NCBI GenBank assembly: GCA_021613535.1
Contig: CP075497.1
Location: forward strand, 5,022,001-5,086,000
Source of the DNA: Adineta vaga
Lineage: Eukaryota; Rotifera
Length of the DNA: 64,000 nt
Reading direction: 5' to 3'
Shown here: positions 1 through 10,873 of the stretch, piece by piece
Position numbering within the stretch: position 1 is the first letter of the stretch
Layout of the letters: every line of letters begins with the position of its first letter
The notes under the pieces: model-generated
What the model saw: the letters and a program-made list of their open reading frames with translations, nothing else
Told to the model about the DNA's origin: nothing
Database searches by the model: none
Position numbers and translations under genes: made by a program

Positions 1-826
1 AATTATTGTAAATAAATACAGCGAAATTTCTTGGATAGTCAAGTTAAGGATGTGAATATATTTTACGCATTTCAAAAGAAAAACCGCATATTTGTTCGAC
101 TATATCTGTATTCAACATATTTTATCAATGAAACAAATCTACTAGATATAATTGTCTACTTGACTTTACTATTCAGTTGGTGTTTTAGATTTGGTATAAT
201 GAAAAATATTTTTATTACTCTGCTTTACTTTCTTTACCTTCATAGAGTACATGTCTCTTCAGACGAATAATAAACTAGATGTCTGAATTGCAATAGAATA
301 AAATAGTCGTAAAGCGTTAAGTATTTCAAGTTTCATCGATAATCATCACCACAAACTACCTTTCAAAACTTATTGGACTGCATAGTTTTTGACGAAATTT
401 CAGTACTACATTCAAATTAAGTCTAACCAACGCTGTCACAATGAAGTAAAGAATAATAAATCTTCAGTCTTTGTTTATTACTATTTTACAAACCTTTACT
501 ATAGGTTTAGGAGGAAAATAATTCTCTGAAGGTCTATATCCCGCCAATAAATTCAAAAAAGACTTATAAAATAACAATAAATGTAGATTAAAAGTTTACA
601 ATGTTTCACTAACATGTTTTAATGTTTGAGGGTGGGTGTGAGTATGTTTAATTCTTCTGTAAACGACAGTTTTAACGCGTTTCTTTTCATTAATTTTTAC
701 TCCTATGCTAGATAAATATGAAACGTACAAAACAATGTTGTTTTAGTTTTTGTGGAACACTCAAAGAGTACGTATTCAATCCTTAAATGTTTTTTTTGTA
801 CGTTAGCTGTATTTTTATTTTATTAG
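1..826. other. Non-coding stretch upstream of the mscL-like gene
   Basis: No convincing gene is visible. One open frame of 79 codons (31-270) begins at TTG, has skewed Phe/Tyr/Leu-rich composition and resembles no family I know. The first exon(s) of the mscL-like gene should lie near the right end. A candidate coding segment ends at 767 before a GTACGT donor, but I could not find its start codon. Confidence 0.5.
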
Positions 827-1250
827 ACTTGCTACTTGAGGTAATATCTTGAATTCAGCGATAAGTTTTGTTCTTGGCACTGCATTTTCTAATGTTATTC
901 AATCACTTGTTGATGATATTATGACACCACCCTTAGGTTTAGTTTTGGGTGGTGTTGATTTCATTAATTTAACAATTAAAATGCCAAATTTCATTTATAA
1001 AGATCAACCACCAGTTGTTATTCGTTACGGAAGATTTATTCAAGCACTTATTACTCTAGTTATTGGGGGACTGTCACTTTTGGGTATACTCAAGAGTATC
1101 TATAAACTTTATAGAATAGCTTCGGAACAGGAACAAAAATCTGATTGTGAAACAGCAAATGAAGTAAGAGAAGAAGTGAAACTTTTACGAGAAATTCGGG
1201 ATATATTAGCTCGATCATCCCAAATGGAATCAGTGGATATTCAACTATAA
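827..1250 (+). CDS. mscL: Large-conductance mechanosensitive channel (MscL-like), N-terminus unresolved
   Basis: MscL forms a homopentameric pore in bacterial inner membranes that opens at high membrane tension and releases osmolytes. The translation has the family's fixed points in order. Near the N-terminus GNILNSAISFVLGTAF corresponds to the bacterial GN-VVDLAV-IIGAAF start of TM1. Then come SLVDDIMTPPLGLVLGGVDF, a short loop, an RYGRFIQALITL second helix, and a C-terminal charged helix with EEVKLLREIRDIL, the typical MscL cytoplasmic bundle. The reading frame is open from 840 (GGT AAT) to the stop at 1248-1250. Upstream of it the frame meets TGA at 837-839, exactly where the family has Arg-Gly-Asn. 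Either one G is missing (GAG GGT read as GAGGT) or the Arg codon is now a stop. With one G restored, an exon from an acceptor at 825-826 reads NLLLEGN, which fits the family. The start codon was not found. Flanking genes are animal genes, so this is a nuclear copy. Its origin is probably bacterial transfer (inference). Confidence 0.85.
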
Positions 1251-1832
1251 CATCTTTTTTGTTCCACGACTTTTTTTTTCCAAAGATTAACTCTCTTTGT
1301 TATATTGCTTAATGTCATAGAAAAAAAAACATTTATTTGTTCGAAAAATGTCCGACGGCAATAGAAGTATATGCGTAGCGAAAGAATAAACGACTTCTAA
1401 ACTGTACAAATATATGATCTGCTAATGAGAAAAAAAGCACTACACACTCAAAAATAACTCGATGAGACCAAAGAGTAAAATAATAGATGAACAAAGAAAA
1501 AAAATTGATGACATGAACAAAATTTGAGTATTCGACAATCATTTTTATAAAAAAAAAAGAGAGAGAAGAAACAAGTAATACAAACGAAGTACACACGTAC
1601 ATATACAAAACGAAAAAGAAACTAACATGAAGTAAAATGTAACAAGAAACAAAAAAGGTAAAAATCGATTAATACGATTTCGACATGAGACGTAAATAAT
1701 CATTAATTATCTTTAACAGATAGATGACGAGATTCATGAGAAAGACGAAACATGCGAATATGAATACACATTGAAAATTGCACGAACTAAATACATATTC
1801 AATATGTTTTCATTGACTTGTTATCTTAGGAT
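1251..1832. other. Intergenic region between convergent mscL-like and Pbx genes
   Basis: The stretch holds the 3' flanks of two convergent genes. It is A/T-rich, with A-runs at about 1320-1328 and 1551-1558. The 91-codon open frame on the minus strand (1333-1608) is a low-complexity Phe/Ser/Leu reading with no recognisable family and is not taken as a gene. Confidence 0.5.
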
Positions 1833-3462
1833 TCATTTTTTGACTCGAGAACGAACTTTACGTGCAGGTTTGTCTAAATGATCAATGAATGATATTGTGA
1901 AATTGTAAAATAAAATCTCTTACCTTGTTGAGAACTGTCACTGTCTCGACGCATACCACCGACACCTTGTGCTGCTTGATTAGCTAATTTTGAAGCATAT
2001 AAATTAGCTTCTTCTTGAGCTTTACCAATATTTTTCTTATATCGTATACGTTTATTACCAAACCAATTACTAACCTGAAAGAAAACCAATTCAGAAATAT
2101 AGATGACAAACGAAAAGAAAAGAAAGCAGCTGTATATTCCCCAGTCACTTATTATCTGTCGATTGGTAATTCAAGTACAAGAAGATTCTCCATAGAAAAC
2201 CTTGAAAGACAAGGTCAACGTTTTTATTCAGCGCCTTATAATTAACTGTTCACACAATAGAACCGTTCGTATCTATTTTAAAACGCGTAACGAATTAAAT
2301 GGATTCAACTTTGAAATGACTTTTTCTGAAAAATGCTCCTTATTTGATTTCTTACTTGTGATACACTAATACTGCATTTTCTCGCCAATTCTTCTTTAGC
2401 TTCTTCACTTGGATATGGATTTGATAGATGTGAATAGAAATATTCGTTAAGAACTTCTGTAGCTGTTTTACTAAAATTTCGACGTTTTCGTCTAGAAAGA
2501 AAAAGATTAATTAGAAACACATGTATTTATCAGTATTATTTACCGCGCATCGAGAAACCGTGAACGAAGTATCATCACAGCTTCACATGTACTTTGTTTC
2601 AATTGTAATTGAATTGATGAAAATTTTTTTCGAATAATCATCACCATTCGATCAATTTCTCGTGGTGAAATAGGTCGCGCACGACTTTGTTCTCGTAATA
2701 AATTTATAACATGACTGGTGAAATCATTACAAGCTTGTTCATATTTTTCAAGTTCACTATGATACAATTGTCGAATTTGAGATAATTTTGCACGATAATC
2801 ACCGTGTTCTAGTGCTGAATCATCATTTATACTAGCAGCAGCATTAGCACTGGCCGCTGAAGATGATGATCCACCTGTTCTTTCAGGTCCAGCAATACCT
2901 TGAAATCAATGGTATAAAGAATCTTTATTGATAAGAATAATAAAGAATTACCTTCAGCAATTAACATATTATCGAGTCGCATTAGTTGTGAATCTGGTGG
3001 TTCATCTTCCGGTAGATTTCGAATATTGATTGCTAGATATGATAAAAGAATAGTTAGAATATTTGAGAAAGAATTAATTGAATATACCTGTTTTCTCTTT
3101 GATTTCACAAAGTACTTGAAAAAAAGCTGGTTTAAGTCGACTTTGATTGAATGCATGTTTCCTAGAAGAAGAACATATGGAATGAGTTAATATATTGAAA
3201 GTAATATTATTCTTTTCACATACCGTGCTTGAGCTTCATCAAGGCTTTGATCAACAATGGACATGATTTGTTGAAGCATTCCATTAACATCATTAAATGG
3301 TTTATTTTCATTAATTCCTGTATCATAAAGATTATATTTTACATCAGATGATGACAAGGACAATGGTGGCTGTGCTGGTACTCCTAGTGGCATCATTTGA
3401 CTATAATGAGATGGTAATGGCGGTGGTACACCTTGACCGTATCCTGGATCTTGACCGTCCAT
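1833..3462 (-). CDS. Pbx: PBC-class TALE homeodomain transcription factor (Pbx/extradenticle)
   Basis: Pbx proteins are Hox cofactors that bind DNA with Hox and Meis partners. Seven exons can be placed with GT..AG junctions: 3462-3224, 3161-3088, 3032-2952, 2898-2544, 2491-2356, 2074-1924, 1873-1833. They sum to 1077 bases, so 358 residues plus TGA. The start is the ATG at 3462 ([11 protein letters not shown]), an N-terminus typical of PBX. The PBC-A domain ([29 protein letters not shown]-like) is followed by a Ser/Ala-rich spacer, as in vertebrate PBX. PBC-B ([32 protein letters not shown]) and the TALE homeodomain follow, with the three-residue extension ([15 protein letters not shown]) and recognition helix [18 protein letters not shown]. 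The C-terminal tail is short. No frame break is seen. About 3 kb of non-coding DNA lies upstream, in keeping with a developmentally regulated gene (inference). Confidence 0.97.
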
Positions 3463-6400
3463 TATCTCAATATAAATATGTCGGACACGTGCAATCAATC
3501 AAACAAGCATACACTACAAGTCTGACCTATTGACTTATTAGTTTTTTTTTTCTTTCCATTCCATATTTTACCCAAAGTAACAAAGAAATAAATAAATAAT
3601 TTTCATTGGTGCATTTTCTCTGCATTGATGTGCTATTCGTAAAATATGCGCACTGATCTGATCGTCTAGGAATGATCATTCTTTTCAGGGATATTCTTCA
3701 TATATTTTGTCTGTAGATTTAATCTTCTGTCGAAGTCATTGATTTCATTGAAGAGCAAATATCGACTTGAAAATTCGAATAAAATCCACATGTATTGATT
3801 GTTGAAAATCTTTTGAAATTTTCTCATGCAAAAAGATCATACATAAAAGCTCAAGAGTCAATAAATTGTTCGATATCCAAGTTTTCCATCAACACTATGA
3901 ATTCTTTATAAATTCCGTGAATACCTATGAGCAATTTGTCAGTTTTCATCAGCTTCTATTGAGATCCAATAATCACTCTTCTTTGTTAAGTATATAAATA
4001 ATATCCTACTATGTTCGCATCGTAACAAACAATTTAAACAAATGGCAATAATTCATATATTCGTATATAATTTCTATCAGTAATATAACATAAATTTTAT
4101 TATTGATTGAGACTAATTGTCTTGCAATTTAGTTTTTAGACAGTAAAATCTATGTATAACTGAACGATAGATCATCCAACTGATTCTTTTGATTTGTTTT
4201 TGAAAACATGGTGAAAGAATTTCAAAGTTTTAGAATGTGATATAATTCACAGTTCAATAATATTAGCATTTAAGTCAATCGGAGATTATGAATCAAATAG
4301 AGATCAGAGTGCTTTCAAAAACAAGGAAATTAGAAATAGAAATAGGTACTCTTAATCTTCATAATAAACATACAAAAGAAAAAAAATAATATTTATCAGA
4401 ATAATCAGGATTAAAGCTTAATGATTCGTTAAATCTGAAGTATCTGTTATGATGTACATTGATACGATGATTCCGTCTGGTATAACTCTCACAAAACTAT
4501 TATTTGGTAATCAAATCACAATAAATTTCTATTTCCCCAGATAAGAAAATGTTACGCAATCATTTTCAACTTTTGTCTGTTTGTTCACATACATATGTAA
4601 TATACATACGGTGTATAAATATTCATCAGGTTCAATTTTCAGAATTGACTGCTTTTCTTGTAATCGATAGAATATATAAATAGAAAAGTGTTAACTCCAC
4701 TTAATAGGCTTATTTCTTAACAAATGTATACATCAATTTATACTCGCCTCGTCTCATTGTTTTGAATAATCCTACGTTTTCATCCGCTATTCATCTGTAG
4801 AATATTTATGCAGATCAATCGCATGTGTATATCCATACTATACACTTGTTAGTAAACCTGTCTATATGCAGTATTGTTTGTGTTTTCATGAGTTCAATAA
4901 TTTGTCTGGACAAATTGTTATATGTTTATTTTACTTGAAATATCAAGTTGATAATGGCCTGAGTAGATTCTTTGAAAAAATCAAAGCTAAATGGAATGTC
5001 TAATTGCTTTTCAAAGGCCATTTATACTTATCAATACTCTGATATATGTATACAATGCTAATGAACTGTTCTTTTGTAAAGTCATTTACCGGTCGATCAA
5101 ACAAATCTGTTCTTGTCCATCATCTCAGATAGCTTCAATATCATACAAACAGAACACAAAAGAAAATGAAAGGTATTATTATATCCTCAAGAAAAGATAA
5201 ATGAGGCTTACTTAGTATGGTCAAGGTTAAAGAAAAGTATATGTTCGAAAAAAGATTATTAAAGATAGGATGTCTGTATTGTATCACCTATTGTCTGGTT
5301 ATCAGTTAAACCTCTATATCTGTCTAGCCTTGATATCGATGAGTTAAAAATGCTTCTTGGAAGAAGAAGAAGAAATGATTGACAGGCTACCATGACTTGT
5401 CAGCATTGCAATGTTCAAAACGACATTCCATCAATCTTCTATTAACATGTGTCAGCATGTGGATATACAGAACTTTTTTGTATTTATAAATGCGAACAAA
5501 AGATACAATGGGAGGAGATGATCACCTCTCGCTGTTGTCTAGCATTATCGGCAACATCTGGATGTGTATGTATGCGATTTACGATTACATCATGATCTTT
5601 TTCTTAATGCATATATGTTATGAGTCCGTTGAGCAGTGAAGCAAGTCATCCATCTACTCGTTCGAATAACAATAAATAAGAAAAAGCTATCGCGATTATC
5701 GTTCATCCACACACACTTGTATATACTCTCTCCACCCATTTTTTTTCTCCTCGCTGTGTGTCTAGTCAAAAAGAATGATTTGATTGGGAACAAATAAAAA
5801 AAAATCAGAAGACTTGACCGTATGTTCATCATTACAACATGAGCGATATCTTGCGTATTGTCTATTTTTCTTTCTCATTGTATTTACTAGACAAAAGTAA
5901 CAACTGTAGATGTCAATGGATGACATAATTTTCAATTATCAAAACTTTACTCAATGAAAAGAATAAAAATGTACATATGTCATCACGATAAGAAGAAGAA
6001 GAAGTTTATCGCATCTTTTTTATTTTATTCCGCTTGTATCAATGTTGTCTTGTATTGATTAACTCACGTCCATTGAGGAAAGGAAGCGAGAGAAGAGAAG
6101 AGAAAGTATATAGATAAAGAACGAGTAGCAGATTTATTTTTGTGAGAAGCGGCTTAGAGCACGATTAAGAGGAAGAGAGAGAGAGAGAAAGAAGAAAAGA
6201 ACGAGAAGAATGGTGACCTGTAAGATCACGTCATCTCCATCTTGGCTACCGCTGGCCGTTTTTTTCTTCTCTCTTTCTCTTTTTTTGTCTCTGTCTTATT
6301 TTCTCTTTCTGTCGATTCGGTTTTATTACTATCGTTACCACCACCACCACCTAACCACTTTGCTCTATTTACCCACCCGTCGTGAAAATTAATCATCCCT

Positions 6401-6549
6401 ACTTTTGTCAACATTGATCAAGCAATAAAATAGCTCAACACCTTTCGACATGACTATAACAGGTAGTTAATACGATCGACAGAAACATCTGTTTGAATAA
6501 GACGATTGATTCATGCCGATGCATACTTTTTCTAGATCGAATTCATGGA
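3463..6549. other. 3.1-kb non-coding region between divergent Pbx and Crk
   Basis: Both neighbouring genes read outward, so this span contains both promoters and any Pbx enhancers. No exon of a known family was found. A 69-codon frame at 4991-5200 (+) has plausible but unrecognised protein sequence and no splice context. The right end has a purine-rich strand segment (about 6070-6210, GAGAGA/GAAG) followed by a pyrimidine-rich one (about 6256-6310, TTCTCTTTCTC). Frames through these are composition artefacts. Confidence 0.5.
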
Positions 6550-7383
<834 letters not shown>

Positions 7384-7437
7384 TTAACTTTTTAACCGAA
7401 CTTTTGTCTCTCAATCTTTTTATCCTGTTCTTGACGA

Positions 7438-7461
7438 CAACAACAACAACAACAACAACAG
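7438..7461. repeat. (CAA)n microsatellite
   Basis: About eight consecutive CAA units occur in the 3' flank of Crk. Confidence 0.9.
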
Positions 7462-8041
7462 TGACATTTTGTATCTGTATATATGATTTGAATAAATATC
7501 ATGTAGTGTGCTTCTATTTCTAATCAATATTCTATACAAGAAGACATCTCTTCATGAAAATTAATTTCTACGTCAAATGGAAAGATTTTATCTTTTTTCA
7601 AGATTAAATTTCATTTTCTTTTTTTTTTAAAAAAGATAACAATGTATTATTTACGTTCAATAAAGATAAAGATTGATCTTTACTGTTCAATCTATAATTG
7701 TCTATGTCTATAGAGAAGAACTTTTTCATGATAATACTAATCTACTGAAAAAGTTCGAGTGGTAAGTATGCCTTCAGGATGTTCTAGCTTAAGTTAATTG
7801 GTGGAAAGGTTGACACTGCAGACAAGGTTAGACGAATTAATCAAGGATAAGAGGATGATCTAATACAACAGATTGATGTAAATCTACTTTTCAACTAATA
7901 AATATAAGCTTCGAAGAGCAGATCTTATATTATATCATGTGGAATGATATTGAAGGGAGAAGTTTTTTTCTTTTATCAGATTATTTGAAAGCCCGCACGA
8001 AGCGAGCCGAGAAAAAATTAGTCTATAAGACTCATTGAATT

Positions 8042-8102
8042 ATTCCGAAACACAGAAATCTTTAGTAAAAGGCGAAAGATTTTCGTGTGATTGTTCCGGA
8101 AT
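8042..8102. repeat. Imperfect inverted repeat (hairpin)
   Basis: The left arm ATTCCGAAACACAGAAATCTTT pairs with a right arm that reads, in reverse complement, ATTCCGG-AACAATCACACGAAAATCTTT. The loop is about 11 bases, with small bulges. It could be a MITE remnant or a structured RNA, but nothing flanking it (no obvious target-site duplication) supports a class. Confidence 0.5.
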
Positions 8103-8254
8103 CAGAGTTAATTTTTCCAAACCAATCACTAACATATATATAGCGAGGCTGAACGCAAAAATTGCTCAGTAGACATTCGCACACATATATGTATCGACAT
8201 ATCTTAATGACTCATTTCATTCCTCTTTTCTTTCATTTCTTCTTCTTCTTCTTT

Positions 8255-8566
8255 CTAACAGGTCGATTGACTTCGTAAAAGATCATGATGTCCATAAAGC
8301 TCATTGGAAAAGTCAGGTCGTGAAAAGAATAATAAACCTTGTTGAAATGGATGACGCCGATCTATTTGCATATTTCTATGAGCACGTCGATATAGAAGAT
8401 ATTTTATTCGATCACTCATTAACATAAATCCTAATTCATTTAATTCCATTGATTGATAGAGAGTCGATGTCCAATACAAGATTGCACTTGTACTGATCCA
8501 AGAAAGAACTGTGAATGAGTTAAAGATGATGATATCAATTGGAATAAATCGATAATTATTCGACAT
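8255..8566 (-). CDS. Hypothetical small membrane protein
   Basis: A single 103-codon open frame starts at ATG 8566. The first 40 residues contain a hydrophobic segment (IIIFNSFTVLSWISTSAILYW) that could span a membrane. The rest is polar and basic (RIKYLLYRRAHRN, then a Phe/His-rich tail). I do not recognise a family. Composition is balanced and unlike the low-complexity frames elsewhere, and the frame sits 200 bases 3' of the septin gene on the same strand. It could be the last exon of something larger, or spurious. Confidence 0.4.
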   Translation of the reverse strand: MSNNYRFIPIDIIIFNSFTVLSWISTSAILYWTSTLYQSMELNELGFMLMSDRIKYLLYRRAHRNMQIDRRHPFQQGLLFFSRPDFSNELYGHHDLLRSQSTC

Positions 8567-8764
8567 GTTTAGAAATAAAGTAAATCGAAATGAAATTTCT
8601 ATAGCAACAAAATGAATTCTTTATTTTCCTGAGTTTTTCTTTTCGCTTTCATTGTAAATATCAGACAAACACGCATAAGAAGAATAATATGATCAAACAT
8701 TGCAAATACTAATGATTAATACAGAAAATTATTATACAAAGAGAAAAGAAAAAGAGAATTAATT

Positions 8765-10366
8765 TTAAGGTGTAACTAATTGTTGTTTTTCAGCGAGTTG
8801 ACCTTGCATTTTAGCCAACATATCTTGCATGCGACGAAGCTGAAATCAAAAGAAATGTTTAGAATCAAATATTTATTTCTAGATAGAATCGTTTTACTTC
8901 ATCATCTTTCTCTTTGATTAATTTCTTTTGTTGTTCATCCGTATCGACCTCATTACTACGTAATTGTTTTCGTGGTTGAAGTTTTTCCGAACGGAAATTT
9001 TCGTAATGAATTTCATGTGTAACTTCTTGTAAATCTTGCATATGTGTTCTGAAATAAAATCGATTAAGATACAGATAAGAGAACAAGAGTCTTTTCTTAC
9101 ATTAACATTGTTCGAAGTTTAATAAAATCGCAATGATCAGAATTTTCGACTTCAACTAAACCCCATGGATACATTCGACCACGAACTTTTTTTCCTTTTA
9201 CTTCAAGTGTTTGAGTTGATGAAATAACTGCAAATGGTACAGCATCTTTTAATTGACGATTTTGTTCTTTAAATTCATCATCTTCATCAGAATCACATTC
9301 AGGAATTTGATAAATTTGAATATTATGTTCACGAATTTGATCAAGAATCTATATTGATAAAAGTGAAATCAAATAATATTTCTCTAAATATAACATACAT
9401 TCTGTTTCATTTGAGTCAATTCTTCGGGTGTTAATGCATCTGCTTTGGCAATAATTGGTACAATATTCACTTTGTGATGTAAGGCTTTCATACATTCAAT
9501 ATCTAATAGTTTCAAACTATGAAAAAAAGAAACAATAATCAATTGTTTTCTTGAAAAAGTTAAATTTGTTATAACAAACCCTCGAGTAAATGGTGAAAGA
9601 AAATAAAAGAGACAATGAACACGATTATCAGAAATATTTCGACGATTCAGACCACTTTCATCATTAAGATAACGTTCAAATTGATTATCAATATAGTTCA
9701 ATATTGGCTTATAACAATCCATTGTGTTGATACTATCGCCATAACCAGGTGTATCAACAACAGTTAAACGTACTTTAACACCACGTTCTTCAATTTCAAC
9801 AGTAGATGCTTCAATTTTAACTGATTGACGAATTTTTTCTATGAATTCAAAATAACTATCAGATCGAATTAGAAGATTATGGAAGTGAAACTAACCTTGA
9901 GCAGTTAAAATATGACGTTCAGGATAAAGATCTGTTAAGAAAAGACTATTAACTAATGTGGCTTTACCAAGTCCACTTTCACCTTGAAAAAACACTAATA
10001 TAAAATATGAATTAAAGAATAAATTGTACATACCAACAACCATTAGAGTAAATTCGAAACCACGTTTAGCGATTTTACGATGAACTTGATTGGGTAAATT
10101 AGCGAAACCAACAAAGCTTGATTGTGCATCTGAACTTGTATATTGATTACCCTATTAAAATAAGAGATTATTGAGAAGATCTTTTAAATAGATACATTGA
10201 AGGCTCTTTCTATTTTTCATCAGATATCATATCAAGAACAATGAACGAATTCTTCGTTTTAAGATAATTCAATGATTATTTTAGACTAATTTACTTCATA
10301 TATTTCTATGGTTAAACTTACATTCGTATCTTTTTGTTGAGCTCGAGGAGCTGCTGTTGTAGTCAT
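8765..10366 (-). CDS. Sept2: Septin, SEPT2 group
   Basis: Septins are GTP-binding proteins that polymerise into filaments at the cell cortex, cytokinetic furrow and ciliary base. Eight exons (10366-10322, 10151-10034, 9982-9896, 9838-9580, 9516-9399, 9348-9101, 9048-8898, 8839-8765) total 1101 bases, giving 366 residues. Visible parts are a short N-terminus, a polybasic-region segment ([16 protein letters not shown]), the P-loop [19 protein letters not shown] (G3), [24 protein letters not shown] (G4), [13 protein letters not shown] (septin unique element) and a C-terminal coiled coil ([17 protein letters not shown]). The sequence [19 protein letters not shown] is typical of the SEPT2 subgroup. 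One oddity: the serine of GKS-T is alanine (codon GCC at 9962-9960), which would alter Mg2+ coordination. Everything else looks intact. Confidence 0.95.
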
Positions 10367-10873
10367 TCTCTATATGATATTGGATATCTCTAAGAAATGG
10401 AACAATCGATCAATCAGTCAATCCATCAATCGATTATTGTTTGTTTATATATTCTAAATTAATCCAATGAATAAATAGAGTTTTTATTTTTCAATCAAAA
10501 AAATATTTTATGAAAAGAAAACATTTTTACTTCAATTTTATGAATTATTTTATCGAATATTTTCATCTTTTTTTCTGATTCGTCAAATTTTAACCAATGA
10601 AATAATTCTTTTTAAGTGCATATGTCAACACGATATATCTCAATGGCACCAATAGATCAACTGACTCGCTAGACTAGATTTGCTTTAACTGCAGATAATT
10701 ATTTCTCAAATGATATTCTTTCGCTCTTGGAGATAGCAAAATACAGGTAATTAGAAATGAACGAAAACAAAAACAAATGGAACAATCTAGTTGAAAAGAT
10801 GAGATTTCAAGAATTTCAATTTAAGATAATAACAGCGCCATTTAATGAATATTTCATCTTTTTCAGTTAAATT
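10367..10873. promoter_or_regulatory. Shared intergenic region of divergent septin and LIM-homeobox genes
   Basis: About 500 bases separate the septin start (10366, minus) from the first LIM-homeobox ATG (10874, plus), so both promoters, or 5' UTR exons of either gene, lie here. An acceptor-like TTTTTCAG at about 10859-10866 suggests an upstream non-coding exon for the LIM gene. No TATA element is obvious. Confidence 0.4.

Larger units (their letters stand above)
7384..8254. other. Intergenic region with (CAA)n tract and a hairpin
   Basis: No gene is visible. It holds the Crk 3' flank with a (CAA)n run at about 7438-7461, an AATAAA at about 7491, and an imperfect palindrome at 8042-8102 listed separately. 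Confidence 0.5.

Noticed and set aside
1333-1608. 91-codon minus-strand open frame
   Set aside because: Phe/Ser/Leu-rich low complexity from A-rich 3' flank; no family, no splice context.
4991-5200. 69-codon plus-strand frame in the Pbx/Crk spacer
   Set aside because: Readable sequence but no family, no supporting splice sites and isolated in non-coding DNA.
6210-6414. Overlapping frames on both strands
   Set aside because: Created by purine/pyrimidine-rich tracts; poly-Ser/Leu and poly-Lys/Glu composition.
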